From NCBI RefSeq assembly GCF_022524345.1, contig NZ_JAKWJU010000002.1, positions 1,612,001 through 1,676,000 of the forward strand: 64,000 nt of DNA, written 5' to 3'. Shown here in pieces: positions 1 to 10,683 of the stretch (position 1 is the stretch's first letter; each line of letters begins with the position of its first letter). A model generated the notes under the pieces. That model saw only the letters and a list, made by a program, of their open reading frames with translations, did no database searches and was not told the origin of the DNA. This DNA is from Streptomyces marispadix. Lineage in GTDB: Bacteria; Actinomycetota; Actinomycetes; Streptomycetales; Streptomycetaceae. Both the position numbers and the translations under genes were made by a program.

Positions 1-1
1 G

Positions 2-586
2 CCGTCGCTTCAGCCGACCCCGTCCCACACCGTGGGCCCGTTCTACGGATACGCGCTGCCCTTCCCCGGCGGCGGCGACGTCGCGCCCACCGGCCACGGC
101 GAGACCGTCACGGTGCACGGTCACGTCTACGACGGGTCGGGCGCGCCCGTGCCCGACGCACTGATCGAGCTGTGGCAGGCCGCGCCCGACGGGGACCTCG
201 GCGGAGCGCCCGGTTCCATGCGGCGGGACCCCGTCGACGGCGGCCATCTCGGCCGTAACGGCGTGGACTTCACCGGCTTCGCCCGTGTGCCGACGGACGC
301 GGACGGGCACTGGGCGGCACGCACGCTCAAGCCCGGCGCACGCCCGGGGCACGCGCCGTACATCAGCGTGTGCGTCTTCGCCCGCGGACTGCTGCACCAC
401 CTCTTCACCCGCGTGTACTTCCCGGAGGACACTCGGGCCCACGCCGAGGACCCTCTTCTCGCCTCGCTCGACGCCGGACGGCGCGAGACCCTGGTGGCTA
501 CGGCTGAACGTGCCGCCACAGGCTCGTACCGCTTCGACATCCGGCTTCAGGGCGAGAAGGAGACGGTCTTCCTTGACTTCCACTGA
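2..586 (+). CDS. pcaG: Protocatechuate 3,4-dioxygenase alpha subunit (5' partial)
   Basis: Alpha subunit of the intradiol dioxygenase that opens protocatechuate to 3-carboxy-cis,cis-muconate in the beta-ketoadipate pathway. The reading frame is open from the window edge and reads PTPSHTVGPFYGYALPF, the usual N-terminal signature of PcaG, so only a few codons are missing. The intradiol core (HGHVYDGSGAPVPDALIELW) follows. About 194 residues are visible, close to the usual 190-200. The alpha subunit does not hold the iron; the beta subunit PcaH would lie just upstream, outside the window. The stop overlaps the start of pcaB by 14 bases, so the genes are translationally coupled. The internal GTG at 32 is not the real start. 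Confidence 0.93.
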   Translation, partial: PSLQPTPSHTVGPFYGYALPFPGGGDVAPTGHGETVTVHGHVYDGSGAPVPDALIELWQAAPDGDLGGAPGSMRRDPVDGGHLGRNGVDFTGFARVPTDADGHWAARTLKPGARPGHAPYISVCVFARGLLHHLFTRVYFPEDTRAHAEDPLLASLDAGRRETLVATAERAATGSYRFDIRLQGEKETVFLDFH

Positions 587-2522
587 TCCGGGCCACAGGC
601 CGGGGGACGGAGACGACCGCGGCCCCCGCGCGGAGCCCCGCCCCGGCACAGGCGCAGGCGCGGAGCCCCGCCCCGGCAGCGGCGGCGGCCCCGGTGAGAG
701 GCCGGGTCCCGGACCGGAGGACCACGGTCTGCTGGCACCCGCCCGTGCGGGCTCCGCAGCCGAGTCCGCCACCGGCGACGCCGCGGTCCTTCAGGCCCTG
801 CTGGACGCCGAGGCCGCGCTGACCAGGGCCCAGGCCCGGCTTGGACTGGCGCCCGCGGAGTTCGCCTCGGCGGTCACGGACGCCGCCCGCGCCGACCGCT
901 TCGACGTACGCGGCCTGGCGCTGCGCGCACGCTCCGGCGGCAATCCGGTGATTCCCCTGGTGGCGGACCTGACGGACGCCGTGGGGCCGGACGCCGCGCC
1001 GTATGTGCACCGGGGCGCCACCAGCCAGGACGTGCTCGACACCGCGCTGATGCTGGTCGCAGCCCGCACCCTGGACGCCGTACTGCCCGATCTGGACCGT
1101 ACGGCGCGCGAACTGGCCGTCGTCGCCGCCGAGCACCGCGACACCCCCATGCCGGGGCGGACGCTGACCCAGCACGCCGTGCCGACGACCTTCGGCCTGA
1201 AGGTCGCGGGCTGGCGCAGCCTCGTACTGGACGCATACGACCGGCTGTCGGCGGCACGGGCGGCGCTCCCCGTCCAACTGGGCGGCGCGGCGGGCACGCT
1301 GGCGGCGTTCACCGCTTACGCCGAGGCCGGGGGAGGCACGGTTGCGAGCACGGGCGCGGGAGGCGGAGGCGGCGACGGCTCCCGGCCGAGGACAGGTCCC
1401 GGCAGCCACGGCCCCGAGAAGGAGTCCTCGCACGGCGCGGCGCACGGCGTCCCCGCCACCGACCTGGGCCTTCGCCTGCTCGCCGCCTACGCTCGCGAAC
1501 TGCCGCTCGCCGAACCGCCGTTGCCGTGGCACACCCTGCGCACCCCGGTCGCCGACCTCGGCACCGCGTGCGCGTTCGCGTGCGGTGCCCTGGGCAAGTT
1601 CGCCGCGGACGTACTGGTGCTCTCACGCAGCGAGATCGGTGAGGTCGCCGAGGGCGGCGGGGGCAGCTCGTCCGCCATGCCGCACAAGACGAACCCCGTG
1701 CGGGCCACGCTGATCGCCGCCGCCGCACGGCAGGCCACCGGCCTCGCCTCGACGGTGCTGTCGTCGCTGGCAGCCGAGGACGAACGGCCCGCGGGCGCCT
1801 GGCACGCCGAGTGGCAGCCGGTACGCGAACTGCTGCGGCTGACGGGCGGGTCCGCGCACTCCGCGGCCGAACTCGCCGAAGCGCTCCAGGTGTTCCCGTA
1901 CCGCATGCACGAACATCTCGCCCTCACCGAGGGGTTGATCGTCAGCGAACGCTTCACCGCCGCCCTCGGACCGCTCCTCGGCCGTGCCCGCGCACGCAAG
2001 CTCCTCGACGCCGCCTCCCGTAAGGCCGTCGACGAGGGCATCACGCTGGACGAGGCGCTGGAGGAGGAAGAGCCCGCCCTGCGGGAGATGCTCTCCCAGG
2101 AGCGGCTGCACGATCTGACGGACCCCACGCGGTACACGGGCTCCGCGGCGGCCCTCACCGATCGCGCGCTGCGGCGCGGGGGCCGGGACCCGTGCATACG
2201 GCGGGGGCGGGCCCGGGAGCGCAACCGCAGGGACACCCGGAAGCGGAGCCGGGATCAGATCGAGGAGCGCATCCGGCCGAAAACGGGGCAGAAGACCGGA
2301 GAGAAGACGGGCCGGGCCACCGGACAGCACACCAGGCCGAGCACCCGGCGCAGCCCCCGGACGTGCCTCCGGCCGACCCCCCGGCGGATCAGCGCACGGC
2401 CCACGACACCGGAGAGCGGTGAAAGACCATCGGCAACGGAATCCCATCTCCCGCGTCGCCGGACGGCGCACGCGACCCCCGCAGCTCACGCAGCTCACGC
2501 AGGCCCGGAGACATCACCGTGA
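573..2522 (+). CDS. pcaB: 3-carboxy-cis,cis-muconate cycloisomerase, extended
   Basis: Fumarase/aspartase-superfamily lyase that lactonises 3-carboxy-cis,cis-muconate, the step after PcaGH. The superfamily signature GSSSAMPHKTNP is near residue 365. I place the start at TTG 573, preceded by AGAAGGAGAC at good spacing; the frame also stays open further upstream through pcaG. Two oddities: a Gly/Ser-rich insert of about 45 residues (about 252-297) splits the helical core after GGAAGTLAAFTAYAE, and the last ~120 residues after the normal end (TDPTRYTGSAAALTDRAL) are Arg/Thr/Pro-rich low complexity. The protein is therefore 649 residues where relatives have about 450. The tail runs without a stop to the pcaD start (GTGA overlap). 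A base error that removed an earlier stop is possible. Confidence 0.88.
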   Translation: MTSTDPGHRPGDGDDRGPRAEPRPGTGAGAEPRPGSGGGPGERPGPGPEDHGLLAPARAGSAAESATGDAAVLQALLDAEAALTRAQARLGLAPAEFASAVTDAARADRFDVRGLALRARSGGNPVIPLVADLTDAVGPDAAPYVHRGATSQDVLDTALMLVAARTLDAVLPDLDRTARELAVVAAEHRDTPMPGRTLTQHAVPTTFGLKVAGWRSLVLDAYDRLSAARAALPVQLGGAAGTLAAFTAYAEAGGGTVASTGAGGGGGDGSRPRTGPGSHGPEKESSHGAAHGVPATDLGLRLLAAYARELPLAEPPLPWHTLRTPVADLGTACAFACGALGKFAADVLVLSRSEIGEVAEGGGGSSSAMPHKTNPVRATLIAAAARQATGLASTVLSSLAAEDERPAGAWHAEWQPVRELLRLTGGSAHSAAELAEALQVFPYRMHEHLALTEGLIVSERFTAALGPLLGRARARKLLDAASRKAVDEGITLDEALEEEEPALREMLSQERLHDLTDPTRYTGSAAALTDRALRRGGRDPCIRRGRARERNRRDTRKRSRDQIEERIRPKTGQKTGEKTGRATGQHTRPSTRRSPRTCLRPTPRRISARPTTPESGERPSATESHLPRRRTAHATPAAHAAHAGPETSP

Positions 2523-3367
2523 CCGCTTCCGTCCCGTTCGATGCCGTGCCGCTCCCCCACCACCGGCTCGACGGGCCCGCCGACGGCAAGCCGATGATCC
2601 TCGGCCCGTCCCTGGGCACCTCGCTGGCCGTCTGGGAACCCCAGCTCCCGGCGCTGATCCGCAGCCACCGCGTGCTGCGCTGGGACCTGCCGGGCCACGG
2701 CGCCTCGCCCGCCGAGCCGATGGCCGGTTCGTCCAGCGAACTCATCCCCACCGACGGCACCGCCACCGTCGGCCACCTCGCCGAACTGGTGCTGCGCACC
2801 GCCGACGCACAGGGCTGGGACGAGTTCGCCTACGCCGGTGTCTCGCTGGGCGGCGCCGTCGGACTGCACCTCGCGGTCCACAACCCGGAGCGGCTGACCT
2901 CGCTCTCCGTGGTGTGCTCCTCGGCCCGCTTCGGGGAGCCGTCCGCGTGGCGCACGCGTGCGGCGGGCGTGAGGGCGCACGGCACCGAATCGATGATCGC
3001 GTCGCGGCCTGGCGTGTGGTTCGGCCCCGGGTCCGAGTACGAGAGCACCCCGCACGGTGCCGCGATGATCGAGGACCTGCGCTGGACCGACGCCGCCGGG
3101 TACGCGGCCTGCTGCGACGCCCTCGCGCGCTTCGATCTGCGCGACCGGCTCGCCGAGGTGACGGTGCCGACGCTCGCGGTCGCCGGCGGCGCCGACCCGG
3201 CCACCCCGCCCGAGCACGCCCGTGAGATCGCCGACGGCATCCCGGGCGCGAAGCTGATCGAGGTTCCGGGTGCCGCTCATCTCGCGAACGCCGAGTGCCC
3301 TGATCCGGTCACCGCCGCGCTGGTCGTACACCACGACGGGCTGCCCGAGCAGACCGACCGGCAGTGA
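2519..3367 (+). CDS. pcaD: 3-oxoadipate enol-lactonase
   Basis: Alpha/beta hydrolase that converts beta-ketoadipate enol-lactone to beta-ketoadipate. The nucleophile elbow GVSLGG lies near residues 108-113, and a C-terminal His is in PGAAHLANAE. The protein is 282 residues and lacks the fused 4-carboxymuconolactone decarboxylase domain found in PcaL fusions, so PcaC must be encoded elsewhere. The GTG start overlaps the pcaB stop as GTGA and is preceded by GGAGAC. It is the last visible pca gene in this operon. Confidence 0.92.
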   Translation: MTASVPFDAVPLPHHRLDGPADGKPMILGPSLGTSLAVWEPQLPALIRSHRVLRWDLPGHGASPAEPMAGSSSELIPTDGTATVGHLAELVLRTADAQGWDEFAYAGVSLGGAVGLHLAVHNPERLTSLSVVCSSARFGEPSAWRTRAAGVRAHGTESMIASRPGVWFGPGSEYESTPHGAAMIEDLRWTDAAGYAACCDALARFDLRDRLAEVTVPTLAVAGGADPATPPEHAREIADGIPGAKLIEVPGAAHLANAECPDPVTAALVVHHDGLPEQTDRQ

Positions 3368-3560
3368 ACGGGCGGGGGAGCGAGCCGGTGCGCATGCCAT
3401 GCGGATGGGCCGTGGGGGCGCCGGCTGACGGCCCTGAGCCCCGTTCGCGCCTCGGTCCCGGTGACGGTCACGGTGGCGGTCGCCGTCGCGGTCCCGGTCG
3501 CGGCTCCCGTATGGGACGGCTCCCTCGCGCGGTACGCCCGCCCGCCATACGCTGAACCGC

Positions 3561-4478
3561 ATGAGCTGGACAGCGCGCAGCATCCCCGACCAGAGCGGAC
3601 GCACCGCTGTGGTGACGGGCGCCAACAGCGGGATCGGCTATGTGACCGCCCGCGAACTGGCGCGGCGCGGCGCCCGCGTGGTGCTCGCCTGCCGCAGCGA
3701 ACAGCGCGGCGCGCTCGCCCTCGACCGGCTGATGTCCCAAGTGCCCGAGGCGCGTGCCGAGTTGCGTCTGCTGGACCTCGCGGACCTGCTGTCCGTACGG
3801 GACTTCGCCCGCACCCTGCCCTGCGAACGGCTCGATCTGCTGATCAACAACGCGGGCCTGATGGCGGTGCCCTACGCACGTACCGCCGACGGCTTCGAGA
3901 TGCAGTTCGGCGTGAACCACCTGGGCCATTTCGCCCTCACCGGGCTGCTGTTGGAACGTCTGCTGGCGGCACCGGGCGCACGCGTCGTGACGGTCGCCAG
4001 CATGGCCCATGTGCTGTCCAACATCGATATGAGCGACCTCGGCAGCGAACGCCGCTACCGGCCCATGGCGGCCTACGGCGCGTCGAAGACGGCGAATCTG
4101 CTCTTCGTGCGGGAGCTGGCACACCGCGCCGACAACAAGGGGCTCGACCTGACCTCCACCGCCGCCCACCCCGGCTATGCGAGGACCGAGCTACAGACCA
4201 AGGGCCCACGACTGGCCGGGCAGCCGCGGCGTGAACGGATCACCAAGCTCGTCACCGACGCCGTCGGGGCCTCCGCCGACCAGGGGGCGGCACCGGTGCT
4301 GTACGCGGCGACCGCACCGTACGTACAGAGCGACTCGTTCTACGGGCCGCGCATCCTCGCGGTACGGGGCGGCCCGGGATCGGCCTGGCGGGCGCCATGG
4401 GCGCGGAACGACATCGCGGCCGGGCAGCTCTGGGCGGCCTCGGAGCGGCTGACGGGAGTGACCTACCGGGGGCTGTGA
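3561..4478 (+). CDS. SDR-family oxidoreductase
   Basis: NAD(P)-dependent short-chain dehydrogenase/reductase of 305 residues, of the retinol-dehydrogenase/protochlorophyllide-reductase-like type. The cofactor motif TGANSGIG is at residues 18-25, the NNAG motif near 95, and the catalytic YGASK with its upstream Ser follows. The HPGYARTEL segment after the active site is typical of this branch. It stands alone, 190 bases after pcaD, so membership of the aromatic operon is uncertain. The substrate cannot be predicted. Confidence 0.85.
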   Translation: MSWTARSIPDQSGRTAVVTGANSGIGYVTARELARRGARVVLACRSEQRGALALDRLMSQVPEARAELRLLDLADLLSVRDFARTLPCERLDLLINNAGLMAVPYARTADGFEMQFGVNHLGHFALTGLLLERLLAAPGARVVTVASMAHVLSNIDMSDLGSERRYRPMAAYGASKTANLLFVRELAHRADNKGLDLTSTAAHPGYARTELQTKGPRLAGQPRRERITKLVTDAVGASADQGAAPVLYAATAPYVQSDSFYGPRILAVRGGPGSAWRAPWARNDIAAGQLWAASERLTGVTYRGL

Positions 4479-4774
4479 ACGAACGCGCGGGCGCCGTGAA
4501 CGGGCCCCGGGGCCTTGGTGTGCGGGCAGTGCGTCGGGCATGGTTTCCTGCGTCCGGACCGGACGGCCGGGATGCCCAGCCGCACGGGCCGCACTGATCG
4601 CCGGGACCGCTACGGGCCCAGCCGCCCACAAGGCCGGAATGTCCCCGGGTTCCGCGATTCGTACGATTCGGCGCTCAGGTCGCATTCGCCCCGTTCCGAA
4701 CATGCGTGTCCCGTAGATCCCGTACATGCGCACACGACCAGCCTGCCGTCGCGGAGAGAGGAGAGGAGGCAGCC

Positions 4775-5584
4775 GTGATCCGAGTGCTCGTCGTCGACGA
4801 CGACTTCATGGTGGCCCGGCTGCACAGCACCCTCGTCGAACAGGTGCCGGGGTTCACGGTCGTACGGGCCGTGCACAGCGGCAACGACGCCCTGGCGGCG
4901 GTGCGCGAACTCCGGCCCGATCTCGTGCTGCTGGACATGTACCTCCCCGACGTGCCCGGCCTGGAGGTCCTGCGCGAGCTCCGCGGTACGGCGGCCCCCG
5001 ACGAGAGCCCGGACGTGCTGGTCGTCACGGCGGCGCGGGACGCGGCGACGGTGCGGGGCGCCCAGCGCGGCGGGGCGGTGCAGTACATCATCAAGCCCTT
5101 CGAGGGGCAGCTCCTCAGGGAGCGGCTGAGCCGGTACGCGGAGCGCCGCGCGGAGCTGGCCGCGCTCCACGCTCCCGAACAGGACGATGTCGACCGGCTC
5201 TTCGCGGGTGCGCCCGGCGAAGCGGCACCGGACGGCACGGACGGGGCCCGCACCGCCACGGGCACGGCCGACGCAGCCACGGCCACGTCCCCGCACCCCG
5301 CGGCCCCCGCGGCCCACACCCCGGCCCGCCTGCCCAAGGGCCTCACCGAGCAGACCGCGGAGCTGGTGCGCGCCACCCTCGAGGCCGCCGGCGGCAGCTC
5401 CGGCCTGTCCGCCTCCGAGTGCGCCGAGCGCAGCGGGCTCTCGCGCGTGAGCGCCCGCCGTTATCTGGAGCACTTCGTCTCCCTGGGGACCGCCCGCGTG
5501 ACCCTCCGATACGGCACCACGGGCCGCCCGGAACGCCGCTACCACCGCGTGGACGCCCAAGAGGAGACATCGGGGTCCGCGTGA
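4775..5584 (+). CDS. CitB/DcuR-type response regulator (orphan)
   Basis: Two-component response regulator of 269 residues. The receiver domain starts IRVLVVDDDFM and the phosphoacceptor Asp is in LVLLDMYLPDVPG; KPFEG marks the conserved Lys. A linker rich in Ala, Thr and Pro follows, then a C-terminal helix-turn-helix (SASECAERSGLSRVSARRYL). Relatives control C4-dicarboxylate or citrate uptake and normally sit beside a CitA/DcuS-type sensor kinase. No kinase gene is adjacent here on either strand. The start is GTG 4775 behind GAGAGGAGG; the frame stays open upstream to 4706 without a ribosome site. Confidence 0.88.
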   Translation: MIRVLVVDDDFMVARLHSTLVEQVPGFTVVRAVHSGNDALAAVRELRPDLVLLDMYLPDVPGLEVLRELRGTAAPDESPDVLVVTAARDAATVRGAQRGGAVQYIIKPFEGQLLRERLSRYAERRAELAALHAPEQDDVDRLFAGAPGEAAPDGTDGARTATGTADAATATSPHPAAPAAHTPARLPKGLTEQTAELVRATLEAAGGSSGLSASECAERSGLSRVSARRYLEHFVSLGTARVTLRYGTTGRPERRYHRVDAQEETSGSA

Positions 5585-5603
5585 TTCGCGCCACAGGCAA
5601 TCA

Positions 5604-5617
5604 GTGACCAGAGTCAC
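5604..5617 (+). promoter_or_regulatory. Crp-like binding site upstream of the rpf-like gene
   Basis: GTGACCAGAGTCAC is a perfect palindrome (GTGAC-CAGA-GTCAC) that fits the Streptomyces Crp pattern GTG-N6-GNCAC. It lies 20 bases after the response regulator stop and about 200 bases before the riboswitch. In S. coelicolor, rpfA is known to be activated by Crp, which makes the position meaningful. A hairpin (CCTTGC-TTC-GCAAGG, 5655-5669) follows. Confidence 0.6.
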
Positions 5618-5814
5618 AAAGCCATTGCCGCCCGTCGGGCCGCATTCTCAATTCCCTTGCTTCGCAAGGACTATGGAGCATCAACCGGTGCCGACTGCCG
5701 GCCAATTCCGGTGATCTTCCCTCTCCTCGGTGCACTCAGCTTTCTTGTGAAGACGATTTTCTTCTGATTAACGTGCAACCCCACCGCGTCTCCCGTGCGG
5801 TGGTCCGCTGCCGG

Positions 5815-7056
<1,242 letters not shown>

Positions 7057-7137
7057 CGCGACCGTTCGGCGGAATCCGGCTCCTCGGGACCTGCCGGACG
7101 ATTCAGTGGTTCGCAAATTCGCGCCGCATTGCGGCCC

Positions 7138-7187
7138 GCCGTCGGCGGCCGTCCACGGGAACATTCCGGTGGACGGCCGCCGACGGC
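7138..7187. terminator. Bidirectional terminator hairpin
   Basis: A 19-bp perfect inverted repeat: the left arm (7138-7156) starts GCCGTCGGCGG and the right arm (7169-7187) ends CCGCCGACGGC, with a 12-base loop and then TTTCATTT. It separates the plus-strand rpf-like gene from the convergent minus-strand decarboxylase gene and can serve both. Confidence 0.8.
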
Positions 7188-7322
7188 TTTCATTTGCCGC
7201 CACAGATACGGCGAAACCGATACGGCAGTACCTCTGCCGCGGTACCGCTACGGCAGCGCGGGGAGAATCACGAGGTCGATTCAGGGCTGCCGGGTTTCAA
7301 GGATGAAAGCCAGGACTGGAAG

Positions 7323-8963
7323 TCAGGGCTGGAAGACCTCGTCGGCCTTCACCGCGACTTCCAGAACCACCGGCCTTGTGCTGTGGGCCAGTTCGGGCAG
7401 CAGTGCGTCCAATTCCGCGAGCAGTTCCGCATGTCCGGTCACGCGCCGCGCGGAACATCCCAGTGCCTCCGCCATGCCGGAGACACTGACCTCTTCGAAG
7501 TCCGGCCATGGCGCGGTGTCTTGGTGCTTCTCCGCGAGCCGGTCCATTATCGCGTAACGGCCGTTCGCGAGAACGACGAATACGACGCCCACCCGGTATC
7601 GCGCGGCGGTCCACAGTGCCTGAATCTGATACAGCGCCGACCCGTCCCCCACGACCGCCACCACCGGACGCTCCGGCGCCGCCATGCGTACGCCGACGGC
7701 AGCGGGCAGCGCGAAGCCCAGCGCGCCCATCGCCGCGCTGAGGAACCCCAGGGGGCGCCGCGCGGGCACCAGGGCGTGAAGGTCAGGGCGGCTGGACGGG
7801 GTCTCCTCCACCAGCACGGTCTCAGGGGGCAGCCGCCGGGCCAGCTCCGCCAGCACATGCGCGGCCCGCAGCGGCTCGCCCTCCGCGGGAGGCTCAGGCG
7901 GCGCGGCCCTTCGGTTTCGGGATGCCCCGCCCCGACGGGACCGCTCGCCGCCCGTACGGCCGCCCCCGCTCGTACGGCTGCCGTCCACGGAGTCCGCCAA
8001 CGCCGCGCAGAACGACGGCAGTCGGGCCACCACCGCGAGCTGCGCCGGCGCCCGGTGCGCCTCCGCCGGGTCGTCGGTGACGAGGACGATCCGTGTGCCG
8101 GGCCGTACCAACGGGCCCTCCTCGTACGGATACTGGCGGAAGACCGGTGCCCCCACGGTCAGCACCAGGTCGTAGGGCCCGAGGGTCTCTCTCAGCCGGG
8201 TGCGGTCCGCCGGGAGGTGCCCCGCGAAGAGCGGATGGTCCTGTGGGAAGCCCGCCCGCGCCCCGAACGACTCCTGCCACACCTCGGCCCCGGTCCGCTC
8301 CGCGAGCCGCGTCAACGCCTCCCACGTCCCCGGGTGGTCGGCCCCGGCCCCCACGACGAGCCCCAACGCGGAGGCCGCGCCCACCAGTTCGGCCACGTCC
8401 CGTACGTCACCGGGGTCCGCGGCGTCGGAGAGGCGCAGCTCGGCCGGTGCGGGAAGCGGCAACTCCTCGGCAGGGCACGCCCAGTCGTCCATGGGGACGA
8501 TCACCACCGCCGGGCCCCGCAGCGTACGGGCGGCGTGCGCCGCCCTCGCGATGGCTCCGGGCACGTCCTGCGCACGCGGCGGCGTCTCCGTACGCACCGG
8601 ATGGTCGCCCGCGAGCTGCTCCAACCGCCCCGCGAGGAACGGCTCCTGTACGAGATGGCGCCGGTCCTGCTGCCCTACGACCACGACGAGCGGCGCACGG
8701 TTGACCCGCGCGGTGCACAGCGCGCCCACCGCGTTGCCGAGGCCCGCGGTGGTGTGCAGCAGCGCGAGAGCGGGCGCGTCACGGGCGATGGCGTAGCCGG
8801 TGGCGGCACCGACGACGGAGCCCTCGTGGAGCGCCAGTACGAAGCGGATGTCGTCGGGAAGCCCGGCGAGGAACGGCACCTCCGTGGAACCGGGATTGGC
8901 GAACACGGTGGTCAGGTCGTATCGGCGCATCACGTCGAGCGCCGCCTCGCGGACGGTGGGCAT
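7323..8963 (-). CDS. mdlC: Benzoylformate decarboxylase (ThDP enzyme)
   Basis: Thiamine-diphosphate enzyme of 546 residues, matching benzoylformate decarboxylase of the mandelate pathway (phenylglyoxylate to benzaldehyde and CO2). Its Ser26 (NPGS), Glu47 (HEG) and His70 (LLHTT) fall at the same positions as the catalytic residues of the Pseudomonas enzyme. The ThDP/metal motif GDGSALYQ...NGRYAIM is near the C-terminus. At the place of catalytic His281 the sequence reads VFRQYPY, with Tyr or Gln instead of His, and a Gly/Arg-rich insert of about 40 residues follows residue ~325. The chemistry may thus differ from the classic enzyme. It is followed at the 5' side by an MFS transporter and a divergent IclR regulator. 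Confidence 0.82.
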   Translation of the reverse strand: MPTVREAALDVMRRYDLTTVFANPGSTEVPFLAGLPDDIRFVLALHEGSVVGAATGYAIARDAPALALLHTTAGLGNAVGALCTARVNRAPLVVVVGQQDRRHLVQEPFLAGRLEQLAGDHPVRTETPPRAQDVPGAIARAAHAARTLRGPAVVIVPMDDWACPAEELPLPAPAELRLSDAADPGDVRDVAELVGAASALGLVVGAGADHPGTWEALTRLAERTGAEVWQESFGARAGFPQDHPLFAGHLPADRTRLRETLGPYDLVLTVGAPVFRQYPYEEGPLVRPGTRIVLVTDDPAEAHRAPAQLAVVARLPSFCAALADSVDGSRTSGGGRTGGERSRRGGASRNRRAAPPEPPAEGEPLRAAHVLAELARRLPPETVLVEETPSSRPDLHALVPARRPLGFLSAAMGALGFALPAAVGVRMAAPERPVVAVVGDGSALYQIQALWTAARYRVGVVFVVLANGRYAIMDRLAEKHQDTAPWPDFEEVSVSGMAEALGCSARRVTGHAELLAELDALLPELAHSTRPVVLEVAVKADEVFQP

Positions 8964-9089
8964 TGCCGTGCGGTCCTCCTGTCGCCGGTGCCGTGCGGGA
9001 CCACCGATGTCGATGCGGTCCTCCGCCGTAGTGCTGAACGCCGCGCAGGGCCTGGGCTGTCGGGCGCCGGGCCCCTGCGGGGCGCTGCG

Positions 9090-10556
9090 CTAGATCTCGG
9101 CGGGCGGCCGGTAGCGGACCTGCGTGAGGATGCCGAATCCGACGACGACGATCGCCGCGTCCATCCACACCGCCGCCGTCCAGCCCCCCGTGCTGTCACG
9201 CAGCACACCGCTGATCGCCGGGGAGAGCACGGCGCCCATCTCGCCGATGAGGTTCTCCATCCCGAAGGCCGAGCCACGCAGCCGCGCCGGTGCCAGCTCC
9301 GCGGTCAGCGCATGGCCGACGGGCTGCAACGCGTTGAAGAACAGGCTCGCGGTGAACAGCAGCAGACCCATGATCCAGAGGGACGGCTCGGCGGCGGCGC
9401 TGAGATACCACGCGAAGGCCACCGTCAGCACTGCCTGGATGCCGGTGAAGGTCAGCATCATGCCCTTGCGTCCCCAGCCGCGCCGCAGCCCGTAGTCGGA
9501 GAGCCAGCCGCCCGCGGGGAAACCGAGGATGCCCGCACCGGCGTTGAACCCGGCGGTCAGCGCGGCGTTCATGAACGACGAGTGCGCCGCCCCGGCGACG
9601 ATGGAGACCGACCAGAAGCTGAAGAACCACAGGTTCCACAGGATCGCGATGTTGCAGACGTAGAGCAGGAACAGATCGCGGTTCTTCACCACGGGCCCGA
9701 TCTCGGTGCCCTTGCGTGCCAGCGCGAAGAGCACCAGCCCTACGGCGAGGGCGACTTCGAGCAGCGCCACCCACAGCTCGGACAGTCCGGCGCCGGTGCC
9801 CAGCCAGTAGACGCCCATGACGAGGGCGAGCGAGACGGCGGAGTACGCGCCGAGATGAAGGGTGGCGCGGGCCGTGCCGGAGAGGGTGAGGTGCTCGCGG
9901 AACCACCATGCGACACCGGCGCCCACGATCACCGTGCCGAGCCCCAGCACCCAGAAGACCATCCGCCACGCCTCGACCTCGTCGAGGAACACCTTCCCGA
10001 ACTCGACCAGTTCGGGCGTGAAGACGATCGCGATGGTGATGCCCAGCGACAGCCCGGTGATGACGACGCCCATGGCGAGGCTGCGGTCGCGCTCCGGGGT
10101 GGCGGCGGTGATGAGGCTGCGGTCGTTGGAGTAGAAGGCACCCTCGCCGAGCCCGGTCAGCACCCGTACGACGATGAACGCGACGAGCCCGCCGATGAAG
10201 CCGGTGAGCATGGTGGCGACGCCCGCCCACAGCAGGCTGACCACGATGAGCGTGCGGTGCCCGTAGCGGTCGCCCAGATAGCCGCCGGGGAACTGGGTGA
10301 GCATGTACCCCGCGAAGAAGAGGCCGCCCACGAGGCCGCCGAGCGCGTGCGGATTCTCCGCGTCCGCGAGGAAGCCGACCCCGTTGTCGATCATCCATGT
10401 CACGACGGGACCCGTGACGGCTCTGTCCGCGGCGCTGACCGTCCAGCCGAGGAGCAGCAGCACCCACAGCGTGTGCCAGGGGCGCCAGCCGCGGCCTTCG
10501 GCGGCGGTGCCCGTCCGCGACTCGATCGACGAGGGTTCTCCCGGTACAGCCTTCAT
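9090..10556 (-). CDS. MFS transporter, probably organic/aromatic acid
   Basis: Major facilitator of 488 residues with about 12 membrane helices. The loop 2-3 signature GGYLGDRYGHR and the long TM blocks are clear. The start is chosen at ATG 10556 (MKAVPGEP), with GGAG a few bases upstream; the frame extends further to 10580. The gene lies upstream of the benzoylformate decarboxylase on the same strand (127-base gap) and divergent from an IclR regulator. A role in importing the decarboxylase substrate is inferred from context only. Confidence 0.83.
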   Translation of the reverse strand: MKAVPGEPSSIESRTGTAAEGRGWRPWHTLWVLLLLGWTVSAADRAVTGPVVTWMIDNGVGFLADAENPHALGGLVGGLFFAGYMLTQFPGGYLGDRYGHRTLIVVSLLWAGVATMLTGFIGGLVAFIVVRVLTGLGEGAFYSNDRSLITAATPERDRSLAMGVVITGLSLGITIAIVFTPELVEFGKVFLDEVEAWRMVFWVLGLGTVIVGAGVAWWFREHLTLSGTARATLHLGAYSAVSLALVMGVYWLGTGAGLSELWVALLEVALAVGLVLFALARKGTEIGPVVKNRDLFLLYVCNIAILWNLWFFSFWSVSIVAGAAHSSFMNAALTAGFNAGAGILGFPAGGWLSDYGLRRGWGRKGMMLTFTGIQAVLTVAFAWYLSAAAEPSLWIMGLLLFTASLFFNALQPVGHALTAELAPARLRGSAFGMENLIGEMGAVLSPAISGVLRDSTGGWTAAVWMDAAIVVVGFGILTQVRYRPPAEI

Positions 10557-10683
10557 GGGGTCTCCGTACGGTCGTTGCACCTCCGGACGCCCACGACGGC
10601 GCTCGGGGCGGGGAGTTCGGGGCCGCCGGTCAAACTAAGCTCGCGACGTGGTGGGCGGAACCGGCTGCGGTAGCTTTTCTGCT

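Noticed and set aside
4479..4774. Possible sensor-kinase remnant before the response regulator
   Set aside because: No histidine-kinase motif in any frame; the region is only promoter-sized.
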